NCBI GenBank assembly: GCA_026988235.1
Contig: JALSLQ010000070.1
Location: 1-41,238 of the forward strand
Origin: Sulfurimonas sp.
Lineage (GTDB): Bacteria > Campylobacterota > Campylobacteria > Campylobacterales > Sulfurimonadaceae
DNA length: 41,238 nucleotides
Direction of reading: 5' to 3'
A model generated the notes under the pieces. The model saw only the letters and a list, made by a program, of their open reading frames with translations. It did no database searches and had not been told where the DNA came from. The translations under genes and the position numbers were made by a program. Positions within the stretch are counted from its first letter, which is position 1, and every line of letters starts with the position of its first letter. Below, piece after piece: positions 14,048 to 24,170 of this stretch.

Positions 14048-16888
14048 ATGCAATTTTTAACAAATATTTCAGTAAGAAACAAAATGTTGCTCAATGTGGC
14101 TATGCCACTTATCGTTATTTGTATTATCGCTATTAGTGCGATTAGTAGCCATTTAGATCAAAGTAGCAAGTATGAAAAATATAACAAAATTGTAAAACTC
14201 GATCAAAAAATTTCTGCTTTAGTGCATGAAACGCAAAAAGAGAGAGGGGCGACTGCCGGATATTTAGGTTCTAAAGGGAAAAAATTTGCTCAAAAACTGC
14301 CAAATCAGAGAAAGCTTACTAACGCTAAATTGAGTGAACTGAAGAGTTATATAGCACAAGAAGATATAAAAGAGTATTTGTACCCTGAAGTGCAAGCATA
14401 TCTTAATAGGGCAATGAATGATGTTGCACAATTACAATCTATTCGCCAAAGTGTTTCATCGCAAACAATCATCGCTAAAAAAGCCATTGGTTTTTATACG
14501 CAAATGAATAAAAAGTTTTTAGATTTTATAGCAAAAGCCTCTTTGCAGGCTGCAGATGCACAGCTTAGTGCCGAAACATTAGCATACTATAACTTTTTAC
14601 AATCAAAAGAGAGAGCGGGGATAGAGCGAGCCGTAGGCAGTGCTACCTTTGCAAAAGATAAGTTTATAAAAGGTGCGAGAACAAAACTTGCGGGTTTAAT
14701 CTCTGAACAAAAATCTTTTATGGGGAGTTTTGAAACACTTGCATCAAAAAGTGATGTAGCGTATGAGAGAAATACGATGCAAGGAAAAGCGGTTGATGAA
14801 GTGAATCGCATGCGAAAAATTCTTTTGAATGCCAAAGAGATAGGTGGTTTTGGGGTTGATGCATCCTATTGGTTTGATACGATTACAAAAAAGATTAACA
14901 AGCTAAAAAAAGTTGAAAATTATGTAGGCGCACAGTTAAAAAGTTCAAATAAAAGTGTGAATAATGCTTTTATTCTTGCGAAAGACTTTTCAAATCTTTT
15001 GCATGAAACACAAAAAGAGCGTGGAGCGACAGCCGGATATTTAGGTTCTAAAGGGAAAAAATTTGCAAAAAAACTTCCTGCACAAAGAAAGTTAACAAAT
15101 GCTAAATTGGCGCTGTTACAAGCAAAAATAAGAAAATTTTCTTATGGTGTATATCCAAAAGAGTTGCAGCAAAGAGTTAAGAAAGCCTATGCTTATATTA
15201 ATCGTTTAGAATCCATGAGAAGTCAAGTAAGTGATTTTAAAGCAGGGACAAAAGAAGCGATTGGGTACTATACAAATATGAATGCAAAAATACTAGATGT
15301 TATCGCTTTTATAACACATTTACCAAAGAAAGTTTCAAATGAGAGAGTAGCAGTTGCATTTTATAACTTTTTAATGTCAAAAGAGCGAGCAGGAATTGAA
15401 CGAGCAGTCCTTTCTAATGCTTTTGCAAGAAATAAATTTTTGCCAGGTATGAAAGATAAATTTGTAAAACTTATAACAGAACAAAGTAGTTTTATGCAAT
15501 CATTTGTAGCAGTAGCAGATAAAAAAACAATCTCTTTTTATCAGAGAACAATGCAAGGTAAGGCTATTGAAGAGGTTAATAAAATGAGGAAGATTGCTCT
15601 CCATGCCAATACTATCGGTGGTTTTGGTGTTGATGCAACATATTGGTTTAATACTATTACACAAAAGATTAACCTACTAAAAAAAGTGGATGATCATTTA
15701 AGTGAAGAACTTGGTGCCTTAGCTGAAAATAAATATAACAGTGAGCATCAGAGCTTAATTATTTATATGATTGTAATGATATTTATTATTTTGTTCTCGG
15801 CAATATCGTCTTATTTTATATCGAAAAATGTAACGGATTCTGTTATAAAAATTAGTAATGGCATGAAACAATTTTTGGAATTTTTAAACAGAAAACATAA
15901 TGTGATAGAAAAAATTGACCTGCATGGAAAAGATGAACTCGCAACTGTGGCAGAAATGGTAAATGAGCAGACAGATGCCATTAATGAAGGTATAGAAAAT
16001 GATATGCTTTGTGTTGGTGAGTCTATCTTAACACTTAATAAAGTACAGCAAGGCTCGTATAGATGTCGCGTACAGACACAAGCATCAAACTCACAAATTC
16101 AAACACTTGCAAATACTATCAATAAAATGTTAGATACACAAGAAAAAGTCATGGATGACATTTTAGATGGTTTGACAAAATATACAAATTATAACTATTT
16201 AGACACTATTACACTCGATAGTAAAATAGGCGGAGAGACAAAAGCTGTTGTGGATGGTATAAATGATTTGGGCGAAGCAATTACAAAACTCTTGAATGAT
16301 TCTTATAGTAATTCAAATGAATTACTCGAACAAGCTGATATGCTTCAAGTAAAAATGAAAGAGTTAAGTGATTCTGCCATAGTTCAGGCAAAAGAGCTTG
16401 AAACAACAGCATATTCTGTGAATCAAATTACGCAAGTAATTGAAGAGACTTCACTCAAGGCGAATGAAGTTGTGAGCCAATCAGAAGATATTAAAAATGT
16501 CGTGCAGGTTATTGCAGATATTGCAGATCAAACAAATCTACTTGCTCTTAATGCGGCTATTGAAGCAGCAAGGGCAGGAGAACACGGAAGAGGGTTTGCC
16601 GTCGTTGCCGATGAAGTAAGAAAACTTGCAGAGAGAACACAAAAATCACTGAGTGAAATTCATACAAACATCAGTATCTTGTCACAATCTATTACTGATA
16701 TTGAATCAAGTATTGCCGAGCAGTCAAAAAGTGCAGTTGCTATCAATGAAGCAGTAGAAGAAGTGGATAATATGACAAAAACAAATGCACAAACTGCTGC
16801 GGAGGTCAATGAAGTAGCAAATGGTGTGAAAGAGATGTCATCGAGTGCATTGAACAAGATAGAAAAAAATCAGTTTCATAAAAACTAA
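14048..16888 (+). CDS. Chemoreceptor with two tandem NIT-like sensor domains
   Basis: This 946-residue protein has membrane helices at about 15-34 and 568-590 enclosing an unusually large periplasmic region. That region is an internal duplication. [20 protein letters not shown] occurs at about 60 and again at about 319, and the downstream landmarks repeat as well ([16 protein letters not shown] / [32 protein letters not shown] / [28 protein letters not shown] / [12 protein letters not shown]). Each copy fits the NIT family, named for nitrate/nitrite sensing. A HAMP-like linker and a standard signalling domain follow ([20 protein letters not shown] at about 826). The upstream PAS gene is probably its partner. 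The C-terminus has no CheR-tethering motif. Confidence 0.92.
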   Translation: MQFLTNISVRNKMLLNVAMPLIVICIIAISAISSHLDQSSKYEKYNKIVKLDQKISALVHETQKERGATAGYLGSKGKKFAQKLPNQRKLTNAKLSELKSYIAQEDIKEYLYPEVQAYLNRAMNDVAQLQSIRQSVSSQTIIAKKAIGFYTQMNKKFLDFIAKASLQAADAQLSAETLAYYNFLQSKERAGIERAVGSATFAKDKFIKGARTKLAGLISEQKSFMGSFETLASKSDVAYERNTMQGKAVDEVNRMRKILLNAKEIGGFGVDASYWFDTITKKINKLKKVENYVGAQLKSSNKSVNNAFILAKDFSNLLHETQKERGATAGYLGSKGKKFAKKLPAQRKLTNAKLALLQAKIRKFSYGVYPKELQQRVKKAYAYINRLESMRSQVSDFKAGTKEAIGYYTNMNAKILDVIAFITHLPKKVSNERVAVAFYNFLMSKERAGIERAVLSNAFARNKFLPGMKDKFVKLITEQSSFMQSFVAVADKKTISFYQRTMQGKAIEEVNKMRKIALHANTIGGFGVDATYWFNTITQKINLLKKVDDHLSEELGALAENKYNSEHQSLIIYMIVMIFIILFSAISSYFISKNVTDSVIKISNGMKQFLEFLNRKHNVIEKIDLHGKDELATVAEMVNEQTDAINEGIENDMLCVGESILTLNKVQQGSYRCRVQTQASNSQIQTLANTINKMLDTQEKVMDDILDGLTKYTNYNYLDTITLDSKIGGETKAVVDGINDLGEAITKLLNDSYSNSNELLEQADMLQVKMKELSDSAIVQAKELETTAYSVNQITQVIEETSLKANEVVSQSEDIKNVVQVIADIADQTNLLALNAAIEAARAGEHGRGFAVVADEVRKLAERTQKSLSEIHTNISILSQSITDIESSIAEQSKSAVAINEAVEEVDNMTKTNAQTAAEVNEVANGVKEMSSSALNKIEKNQFHKN

Positions 16889-16893
16889 TTGGT

Positions 16894-16910
16894 TATAATT
16901 TTGTTATAAT
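16894..16910 (+). promoter_or_regulatory. Putative promoter of greA-argC
   Basis: Two TATAAT boxes lie 11 nt apart (16894-16899 and 16905-16910), the second within TTGTTATAAT, 31 nt before greA. The gap after the chemoreceptor is 52 nt, so a new transcription unit is plausible. Sequence match only. Confidence 0.45.
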
Positions 16911-16940
16911 CATGTAAAAATTAGCAAAAGAGAATAGATT

Positions 16941-17438
16941 ATGCAAAAAATTGAACCAATGACACTGTTTGGGTATGAAAAATTACAGGCTGAAGTGAAA
17001 GACTTAAAAGGAGTACAGCGTCCTGCTGTTGTGAAGGCGATTGAAGAGGCGTTAGAACATGGCGATTTAAAAGAAAATGCCGAATATCATGCTGCAAAAG
17101 AACAGCAAAAGAGCATAGATGATCGTTTGGCAGAACTCCAAAATATTCTAGGAAACTCTCAAATTGTCGATCCAAGTGAACTAGAACATGCAAAAGTAAG
17201 CTTTGGCTCAACCGTTGTTATGACAAACATGGATACAGATCAGGAAGTTACTTATACAATAGTCGGTGGATGTGAAAGCAACCCTGACATTGGGCTTATC
17301 TCCTTTAACTCGCCTTTGGCAAAACAGCTCTTAGGGCGACAAGAGGGGGATGAGGTAAAATTTCGTCTTCCTGGTGGTGAAAAAGAGTTTGAGATAGATG
17401 AAGTAAAATACCAAGAGATAGTGTTTGAGTGTAAATAA
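16941..17438 (+). CDS. greA: Transcription elongation factor GreA
   Basis: The 165-residue length is close to the standard for GreA, which rescues backtracked RNA polymerase by stimulating transcript cleavage. The N-terminal coiled coil has the diagnostic acidic tip and following segment (HGDLKENAEYHAAKEQQ). The C-terminal FKBP-like domain includes GLISFNSPLAKQLLGRQEGD and the closing EFEIDEVKY. The argC start lies 2 nt after the stop, so they are probably co-transcribed. Confidence 0.96.
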   Translation: MQKIEPMTLFGYEKLQAEVKDLKGVQRPAVVKAIEEALEHGDLKENAEYHAAKEQQKSIDDRLAELQNILGNSQIVDPSELEHAKVSFGSTVVMTNMDTDQEVTYTIVGGCESNPDIGLISFNSPLAKQLLGRQEGDEVKFRLPGGEKEFEIDEVKYQEIVFECK

Positions 17439-17440
17439 AA

Positions 17441-18454
17441 ATGCAAACAAATACTAAAATCAATGTCGGTGTCGTCGGTGCAACTGGATACACAGGCTTA
17501 GAACTTGTGAAAATACTTATAAAGCATCCTTTTTTTCATCTTGCATACATCGCAAATTCTGAGGGTGGTACGACTATAAACAAACTGCACCCTTGCTTAA
17601 ACGGCGTGTGTGAAGATGAAGTACAAAAAGCAAATGTTGATGTAATGGCGGTTACATGTAAGCTAGTGTTCTTGGCATTACCACATAAAACGGCTATGGC
17701 TTATGTGAAACCTTTACTCGCAAAAGGGGTGAAAGTGGTTGACCTCTCGGCTGATTACAGATTGCCACAAAAAATATATGAAGAATTTTATTGTCCACAT
17801 ACTGACAGTGAAAATTTAGAGCATGTTGTGTATGGACTGCCTGAGCTTCATCGTGAGGCTATAAAGTCTGCAAAACTTGTTGCAAATCCGGGATGTTTTC
17901 CGACTTCTGCTATTTTAGGGTTACTGCCCTTTATGGATAAACGCATTGCACATACACCTATTATCATTGATGCAAAAACAGGCGTGAGCGGAGCAGGGAA
18001 AAAGCTGAGTGCGGTGACACATTTTGTCAATATTAATGATAATCTTTTTGCCTATAACCCACTACTGCACCGACATGCACCTGAAATTGCAAATAAATTA
18101 GAGGTCTCTTTTGATGAAGTAAATTTTGTACCTCACTTGGTGAGTGTAACTCGTGGCATGATAAGCTCAATTTACATACAAGTAGAAGGAGATTTTGATC
18201 CAATAGAAATTTTGCAGAAATTTTACAAAAATGAGTTACATGTAAGAGTAAGTCCAAATCCTGTTGATATGAAAAGTGTTGCAGGAACAAATTTTTGTGA
18301 TATATATGCACAGAAAAAAGGCAATATGCTTTTCATTACTTCAAGTATAGACAACCTTATGAGAGGGGCATCATCACAAGCTGTCGTAAATGCTAACTTA
18401 ATGATGGGTTTTGATGAAGCAACAGCAATTCCAGATATAGCCTATGTCCCATAA
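17441..18454 (+). CDS. argC: N-acetyl-gamma-glutamyl-phosphate reductase
   Basis: This 337-residue enzyme performs the NADPH-dependent reduction of N-acetylglutamyl phosphate in arginine biosynthesis. The N-terminal nucleotide-binding motif is VGVVGATGYTGLELVKIL. The catalytic Cys is in LVANPGCFPTSAILGL, followed by IIDAKTGVSGAGK, PHLVSVTRGM and the C-terminal DNLMRGASSQAVVNANLM. All are family hallmarks. The last 11 nt overlap the start of the next gene. The other arginine genes are not in this window. Confidence 0.96.
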   Translation: MQTNTKINVGVVGATGYTGLELVKILIKHPFFHLAYIANSEGGTTINKLHPCLNGVCEDEVQKANVDVMAVTCKLVFLALPHKTAMAYVKPLLAKGVKVVDLSADYRLPQKIYEEFYCPHTDSENLEHVVYGLPELHREAIKSAKLVANPGCFPTSAILGLLPFMDKRIAHTPIIIDAKTGVSGAGKKLSAVTHFVNINDNLFAYNPLLHRHAPEIANKLEVSFDEVNFVPHLVSVTRGMISSIYIQVEGDFDPIEILQKFYKNELHVRVSPNPVDMKSVAGTNFCDIYAQKKGNMLFITSSIDNLMRGASSQAVVNANLMMGFDEATAIPDIAYVP

Positions 18455-19184
18455 TCCTATTGTCATCAAAGAGGGTGCCTTTATTATTTCTGATGCGCAC
18501 TACTCACATTTGCGTCCTGAACTTTTTGACCTTATTTTGGATATTCATACACAAAAAATAATGCCGACACAGCTTATATTTATGGGTGATATTTTTGATG
18601 CTTTGTTTGGTTCTATTGACTTTACATGTAAGCAAAATAGCAAACTCATTTCACTCATTAATGAAATATCTCAAAAAATAGAAGTTATATATTTAGAAGG
18701 AAATCATGATTTTAATTTGAAAAATATTTTTCCTCAAGTAAAAATTTTTCCAATTCAAATGCAACCTGTTGAAGTGTTGTGTCGAGGGAAAAAAAGTTAT
18801 CTGGCGCATGGTGATTTTCATGGAGCTTTTTTCTATAAACTTTATACTTCATTGATTCGTAATTCTTTTATACTTTTTTTGCTAAAGTATATAGATATAT
18901 TTTCAAAACATGCTATTTTAAAACAATTAGATTCACATTTAAATCAAAAAAACGATTGTCAAGAGTTTAAAAATTTTAAAGAGTTTATAGAAAAACGCTT
19001 AGGCAAAAAGTACGATTGTGATTACTTTATAGAAGGGCATTTTCATCAAAATACATCTTTTGATACCGTGCATTTTCATTACATAAACTTAGGTGCTTTT
19101 GCTTGCAATCAAAGATACTTTATTGTAAAATCAAATAAAGATATAGAATTATTGGAAGAAAGAAAATTCTCCAAGGAGATATAA
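18444..19184 (+). CDS. Metallophosphoesterase, LpxH-like
   Basis: This 246-residue protein has the full set of calcineurin-like dimetal motifs: SDAHYS, MGDIFD, EGNHDFN, LAHGDFH and EGHFHQN. The size and motif spacing fit UDP-2,3-diacylglucosamine pyrophosphatases (LpxH type) and their unassigned relatives in campylobacterotes. A lipid A role is possible but not shown. A hydrophobic stretch (SFILFLLKYIDIF) may help membrane association. Its start overlaps argC, and it ends 2 nt before cheV, so it bridges two functional blocks within one operon. Confidence 0.82.
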   Translation: MSHNPIVIKEGAFIISDAHYSHLRPELFDLILDIHTQKIMPTQLIFMGDIFDALFGSIDFTCKQNSKLISLINEISQKIEVIYLEGNHDFNLKNIFPQVKIFPIQMQPVEVLCRGKKSYLAHGDFHGAFFYKLYTSLIRNSFILFLLKYIDIFSKHAILKQLDSHLNQKNDCQEFKNFKEFIEKRLGKKYDCDYFIEGHFHQNTSFDTVHFHYINLGAFACNQRYFIVKSNKDIELLEERKFSKEI

Positions 19185-19186
19185 AG

Positions 19187-20128
19187 ATGGATAACAAATC
19201 GCTAAAAGTTGGTTCCAATGAAATGGAACTTGTTGATTTTCGTATATTTAAACAAGAAAAAGATAGTGTATATGAAGGTATATATGGTATTAATGTTTCA
19301 AAAGTACGTGAAATTATCCGTGTTCCACATTTAACAGAGCTCCCTAGCACCCCAGAGTTTATAGAGGGGATTTTTGATTTAAGAGACGTTGTTATTCCTG
19401 TTGTGAACTTGGCAAAATGGATGGGCGTTACCGAACCTGAAGATGCAATTAAAAATGCCCGTGTAATCATTACCGAGTTTAATAATGTCCTGATAGGTTT
19501 TATCGTACATGAAGCAAAGCGTATAAGAAGAATTAGTTGGAGCGATATAGAACCGGCATCTTTTATGAGCAGTTCATCAGGATTAGAAAGCAGTAAAATT
19601 ACTGGTGTGACGAAGATAGAGGGTGATAATGTTCTTTTGATACTGGACTTAGAAAGTGTTGTGCAAGATTTAGGATTGTACGAACCTGAAACAGATACTG
19701 CTCCAGAAAAAATAGAAACATTTTCAGGTTTAGCACTGGTTTTAGATGATAGTGCTACGGCTAGAAAAATTGTAAAAGAAGCGCTTGTAAAAATGGGCTT
19801 TCATGTGGTTGAAGCAATGGATGGAGAAGAAGGACTTTCTAAGCTGAATGATTTGTACACAACATATGGTGATAATTTAACGGATAATTTGAAAATAATT
19901 ATTTCAGATGTTGAAATGCCAAAAATGGATGGATTTCATTTTGCAGCAAAAGTCAAAGAAGATGAAAGATTTAATACTATTCCTATTGTTTTTAACTCTT
20001 CAATCAGTGACCATTTTAGTGAAGAAAGAGGTGAAGAGGCTGGTGGAGAAGCTTATTTGGTTAAGTTTCAAGCGAGTTCATTTTTTGATGAAGTGTCACG
20101 CATAGTTCGTGCGCATATGAAGAAATAA
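19187..20128 (+). CDS. cheV: CheV chemotaxis coupling protein (CheW-REC)
   Basis: A 313-residue fusion of an N-terminal CheW-like domain (about 1-165; landmarks GINVSKVREIIR, IEGIFDLRDVVIPVVNL, ILDLESVV) and a C-terminal receiver (about 180-313). The receiver has an acidic pocket (LVLDDSATAR), the phospho-acceptor Asp at about 240 (ISDVEMPKMDG) and VKFQ with the conserved Lys. CheV couples receptors to CheA, and its coupling can be tuned by phosphorylation. A clear AAGGAG site precedes the start. cheA follows after 11 nt. Confidence 0.96.
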   Translation: MDNKSLKVGSNEMELVDFRIFKQEKDSVYEGIYGINVSKVREIIRVPHLTELPSTPEFIEGIFDLRDVVIPVVNLAKWMGVTEPEDAIKNARVIITEFNNVLIGFIVHEAKRIRRISWSDIEPASFMSSSSGLESSKITGVTKIEGDNVLLILDLESVVQDLGLYEPETDTAPEKIETFSGLALVLDDSATARKIVKEALVKMGFHVVEAMDGEEGLSKLNDLYTTYGDNLTDNLKIIISDVEMPKMDGFHFAAKVKEDERFNTIPIVFNSSISDHFSEERGEEAGGEAYLVKFQASSFFDEVSRIVRAHMKK

Positions 20129-20139
20129 GGAGTGTAAAT

Positions 20140-22557
20140 ATGGATGAATTTCAAGAAATACTACAAGATTTTTTAGTTGAATCGTTCGAACTTGTTGAAA
20201 AATTAGATGAAGATTTGGTTGAGCTAGAGTCTCATCCGGATGATTTGGAACTGCTAAACGGCATATTCCGTGTTGCCCATACCGTCAAAGGAGCTTCGTC
20301 ATTCTTAAATTTTGATACGCTGACGCACTTAACACATCATATGGAAGATGTTCTCAACAAAGCGAGACATGGAGATCTTATTATTTCTCCTGATATTATG
20401 GATGTTATTTTAGAATCAATAGATTTAATGAAAGCATTGTTGGAAAAAATTCGTGATACAAGTAGTGATGATGGTATAGATGTGGCAGCCTGTGTGGCAA
20501 GACTTGATAAAATAAGTAATGGTGATCTTTCAGGACTTGCAGATGCAGTAGCTAATGAGGAAGCAAATAAAGAAGCTGCCGCAGAAGAAGCACAAGAAGT
20601 CGTAGAAGAGCCAGAAGAAGAGCCTGATTATGACAATATGGATCCTGATGATGTAGAAGCAGAGATAGAAAGACTTCTAGCACAGCGTCAGGCTGAAGAC
20701 AAAGCAAAAAGAGAAGCAAAAATAGCTGCCGGTGAGGAAGTTCCTTCAATGCCACCTGAACCAAGCGATGAAGAGCCAAAAGAAGAAAAAAAAGAAGAAA
20801 AAGTGCAAGCAAAAAAAGCACCGACTCCAGCACCGGTTTCCGCTCCTAAAGCGTCATCAAAAAAAGCTTCATCAGATGACGCAAAAGCAGCAGCTCCTGC
20901 AAAACGGGCTCCTGCTACGGTTGAACAGACAATTCGTGTGGATGTAAAACGACTTGACCATTTGATGAATCTCATCGGTGAACTTGTACTTGCGAAAAAT
21001 AGACTTATTAAGATTAATGATGATGTTGAAGAACGCTATGAGGGTGAAGAGTTCTTAGAAGAGTTAAATCAAGTCGTTTCTATTGTTTCTCTTGTAACAA
21101 CAGACTTACAAATTGCCGTTATGAAAACGCGTATGCTTCCTATTGGAAAAGTGTTTAACAAATTTCCTAGAATGATTCGAGATTTGTCTCGTGAACTCAA
21201 TAAAAAAATTGAGCTTGTTATATCAGGTGAAGATACAGAGCTTGATAAATCAATTGTAGAAGAAATAGGGGATCCTTTAGTCCACATTATTCGTAATTCT
21301 TGTGATCATGGTGTAGAAACTCCTGAGGAGCGTTTAGCAAAAGGAAAACCTGAAGAAGGTACAATTACACTCAAAGCTTATAATGAGGGAAATCAGATTG
21401 TCATACAAATAGACGATGACGGAAAGGGGCTTGACCCGCAAATGCTCAAAGAAAAATCGCTTGAAAAAGGTGTGATAACTGAAAAAGAAGCGGAAAATAT
21501 GAGCGATAAAGAAGCATTTACGCTTATCTTTAGACCTGGTTTTTCAACTGCAGCTGCCGTCACGAGTGTGTCAGGGCGTGGGGTAGGCATGGATGTTGTT
21601 AAAACAAACATCGAAAAACTCAATGGTATGATAGATATTGACAGTGAAATTGATAAAGGAACATCAATTAAACTGAAAATTCCATTGACTTTAGCAATAA
21701 TTCAAGCCTTATTAGTAGGTGTTCAAGAAGAACATTATGCAATTCCTTTAGCATCTGTGCTTGAAACGGTAAGAATTTCAAAAGATGAGATTTACACTGT
21801 AGAGGGGCGTTCTGTTATGAGACTTCGTGATGATGTTCTCTCCTTGGTGCATATTGGTGACATTTTTGAAGTTGAGAGAATTTTAGATGCGAGTGAACAT
21901 GCTTATGTCGTCGTTTTAGGCTTAGGAACGAGTAAACTAGGTCTTATTGTCGATATTTTGGTTGGGCAAGAAGAGATAGTTATAAAATCTTTAGGTGACT
22001 ATCTTAAAGGCATAGAAGGCATTGCCGGAGCTACTATACGGGGTGATGGTGGTGTAACATTGATTGTGGATGTTGTTGCACTGATGAGTATGGCGAGAGA
22101 TGTGAAGGCAAGCACTATGGCAAATAACAATGAAAGCGAAGCAGCAAGTAGTGAAAAGACGAAGCCAAGTGATTACACTATCATGGTAGTGGATGATTCT
22201 AAAACAGATAGAACTATTATGCGAAAATCATTAGAGCCTATGGGTGTGACTATCGTAGAAGCAAATGATGGACAAGAAGCACTCAATATTTTAAAAGCAG
22301 GCGATTATAATTTTGATGCGATGTTGATTGATATTGAGATGCCAAGGATGGACGGCTATACACTTGCAACTGAGATTAAAAAATATAACAGATATAAAAA
22401 TTTACCATTGATTGCTGTCACTTCTCGTACAAGTAAGTCCGATCGTATGCGTGGTGTTGAATCAGGTATGGTTGAATATATTACGAAACCTTATTCGGCA
22501 GATTATTTAGCAAGTGTAGTCCAAAGAAATGTTAATTTTAAATCGGAGTTTTTATAA
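20140..22557 (+). CDS. cheA: Chemotaxis histidine kinase CheA with C-terminal receiver
   Basis: This 805-residue hybrid kinase phosphorylates CheY-type receivers in response to chemoreceptors. The order is an Hpt domain (about 1-105, His47 in VAHTVKGASSF), then a long Glu/Lys/Ala/Pro-rich linker (about 145-260) without a recognisable CheY-binding P2 domain. After that come the dimerisation segment (DHLMNLIGELVLAKNRL), the ATPase domain (DPLVHIIRNSCDHGVE, DDGKGLDP, GRGVGMDVV), a CheW-like domain, and a receiver (about 680-805, VVDDSKTDR, Asp at about 728 in IDIEMPRMDG). The CheA-receiver fusion is usual for campylobacterotes, and the receiver may act as a phosphate sink. The stop overlaps the cheW ATG. 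Confidence 0.97.
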   Translation: MDEFQEILQDFLVESFELVEKLDEDLVELESHPDDLELLNGIFRVAHTVKGASSFLNFDTLTHLTHHMEDVLNKARHGDLIISPDIMDVILESIDLMKALLEKIRDTSSDDGIDVAACVARLDKISNGDLSGLADAVANEEANKEAAAEEAQEVVEEPEEEPDYDNMDPDDVEAEIERLLAQRQAEDKAKREAKIAAGEEVPSMPPEPSDEEPKEEKKEEKVQAKKAPTPAPVSAPKASSKKASSDDAKAAAPAKRAPATVEQTIRVDVKRLDHLMNLIGELVLAKNRLIKINDDVEERYEGEEFLEELNQVVSIVSLVTTDLQIAVMKTRMLPIGKVFNKFPRMIRDLSRELNKKIELVISGEDTELDKSIVEEIGDPLVHIIRNSCDHGVETPEERLAKGKPEEGTITLKAYNEGNQIVIQIDDDGKGLDPQMLKEKSLEKGVITEKEAENMSDKEAFTLIFRPGFSTAAAVTSVSGRGVGMDVVKTNIEKLNGMIDIDSEIDKGTSIKLKIPLTLAIIQALLVGVQEEHYAIPLASVLETVRISKDEIYTVEGRSVMRLRDDVLSLVHIGDIFEVERILDASEHAYVVVLGLGTSKLGLIVDILVGQEEIVIKSLGDYLKGIEGIAGATIRGDGGVTLIVDVVALMSMARDVKASTMANNNESEAASSEKTKPSDYTIMVVDDSKTDRTIMRKSLEPMGVTIVEANDGQEALNILKAGDYNFDAMLIDIEMPRMDGYTLATEIKKYNRYKNLPLIAVTSRTSKSDRMRGVESGMVEYITKPYSADYLASVVQRNVNFKSEFL

Positions 22558-23051
22558 TGAGTGATAAATTAAAAGATATTATTAATAAACAAGGGCAACA
22601 ACAAGAGAGTGTGGTGGGTCAGTTAGATGATGTAGTACAACTTGTTGGATTTATAATAGGTGATGAAGAGTATGCGATACCTATTTTATCAATTCAAGAG
22701 ATTATAAAGCCTATTAGTTGGACAAGAGTTCCTCAAGTTCCAAAGTATGTGTTGGGTGTGTTTAATCTTCGTGGGTCGGTGATTCCGCTTATAGACCTAC
22801 GCACAAAATTTGGATTACCAATAAAAAAACAAAATGATGAAACTCGTTTTATTGTGATGCGTCATGGAGATGATGTTGCCGGTTTTGTGATAGACAGATT
22901 GACAATGGCGATACGCATTAAAAAAGAAAATGTGGGACCACCACCTGATACTGTCAATGGGGATAATACAATCATCGACGGTGTTGGAAAGCAAGAAGAC
23001 AAAATCATTACTATTTTAAAAGTAAATAAACTTTTAGAAAGAGATTTTTAA
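22557..23051 (+). CDS. cheW: CheW coupling protein
   Basis: This 164-residue scaffold links chemoreceptors to CheA. A short polar N-terminal lead (about 25 residues) precedes the CheW fold. Landmarks are GFIIGDEEYAIPILSIQEII, VPKYVLGVFNLRGSVIPLID, DDVAGFVIDRL and the final ILKVNKLL. The start ATG shares its A with the cheA stop (TAATG), so translation is coupled. The following transporter operon begins 12 nt downstream, so read-through is likely. Confidence 0.97.
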   Translation: MSDKLKDIINKQGQQQESVVGQLDDVVQLVGFIIGDEEYAIPILSIQEIIKPISWTRVPQVPKYVLGVFNLRGSVIPLIDLRTKFGLPIKKQNDETRFIVMRHGDDVAGFVIDRLTMAIRIKKENVGPPPDTVNGDNTIIDGVGKQEDKIITILKVNKLLERDF

Positions 23052-23063
23052 CCCCGCAACACT

Positions 23064-24170
23064 ATGAACATAAAGCCACTTCACATAGATATTCAAAAAG
23101 ATGGTATTTCCCTTGATTTTTCAGGGGAATTGACACTATATAATCTTACCCAAGCCCAAAACTATCTTAAAAACCACACACTTGATACTTCACAAAAAAT
23201 TACCATTAACTTAGAAAATGCTCATTATCTTGACACTGCATTTGCTTTGTTTTTAACAGATGTGCAACAAAAATATAATGCTGATTTATGTTGTTTAAAT
23301 AAAATATTTTTACATACGCTCAAACTTGTAAATGAGCATAAAAAAAGGCTTGATAAAAAAGATGATATTCATAAAAAAAGTATATTTGAGTATGTTGGAA
23401 AAGCTTTTTATGAAAACTACATTTCTTTTATCTCTTTTATAGGCTTTTTGGGGAAAATCTTCACCTCTTTTTTACTGTACTTTAAAAATATAAAAAATAT
23501 TCGTATAAAAGAGATAGTATTTGAAATGAACGAAAGTGCCGTGCGTGCTTTTGGCATTGTAGCACTTACAAGTTTTTTGATAGGTTTGGTAACGGCATAT
23601 CAGGCCGCTTATCAGTTGAGGCTTTATGGGGGAAATATTTTTATTGTGGACATGATGGGCATTTCTGTTTTTAGGGAATTGGCACCGCTTATAACAGCAA
23701 TAGTTATAGCAGGTAGAAGCGGTTCCGCTTATACGGCACAAATCGGGGCTATGAAAATAACGCAAGAAATTGACGCTATGCGGACTATGGGTTTTGACCC
23801 CTATACTTTTTTGGTATTGCCTAGAATTATTGCGCTTATTATTATGCTACCGATATTAATTTTTGTATCAGATATGATGGCAATGCTTGGTGCTATTATA
23901 GTGGCAGATTTGAGTTTGGACTTAACACCTTCATTGTTTATAGACAGATTGAACGAGGTGGTGGCGATTAAACATTTTTATGTTGGACTGGTAAAGGGTC
24001 CTTTTTTTGCATTTTTGATTGCATCTATTGGGATTTACAGAGGCTTGATGGTCAAAGACGACACGCAAAGTATAGGGTTTAACACAACAAAAAGTGTGGT
24101 AGAATCCCTTTTTGCAGTCATAGTCTGTGATGCTATTTTTTCCATAGCCTTTACAAATCTGGGGATATAA
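23064..24170 (+). CDS. MlaE-family ABC permease with N-terminal STAS domain
   Basis: A 368-residue inner-membrane permease of an Mla-type phospholipid transporter. Residues 1 to about 100 form a STAS-like domain (DGISLDFSGELTLYNLTQAQ; LENAHYLDTAFALFL), the role played by a separate MlaB protein in E. coli. The remainder is the MlaE permease: FGIVALTSFLIGLVTAYQAA, FRELAPLITAIVIAGRSGSA, EIDAMRTMGFDPYTFLVLPR and several membrane helices. No good Shine-Dalgarno is visible before the ATG. It overlaps the ATPase gene by one base (TAATG). Confidence 0.92.
   Translation: MNIKPLHIDIQKDGISLDFSGELTLYNLTQAQNYLKNHTLDTSQKITINLENAHYLDTAFALFLTDVQQKYNADLCCLNKIFLHTLKLVNEHKKRLDKKDDIHKKSIFEYVGKAFYENYISFISFIGFLGKIFTSFLLYFKNIKNIRIKEIVFEMNESAVRAFGIVALTSFLIGLVTAYQAAYQLRLYGGNIFIVDMMGISVFRELAPLITAIVIAGRSGSAYTAQIGAMKITQEIDAMRTMGFDPYTFLVLPRIIALIIMLPILIFVSDMMAMLGAIIVADLSLDLTPSLFIDRLNEVVAIKHFYVGLVKGPFFAFLIASIGIYRGLMVKDDTQSIGFNTTKSVVESLFAVIVCDAIFSIAFTNLGI

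Noticed and set aside
20688..20975. Minus-strand frame across the cheA linker, and similar frames near 20552 and 20732
   Set aside because: These are shadows of the low-complexity Glu/Lys/Ala linker of cheA and lack start signals.
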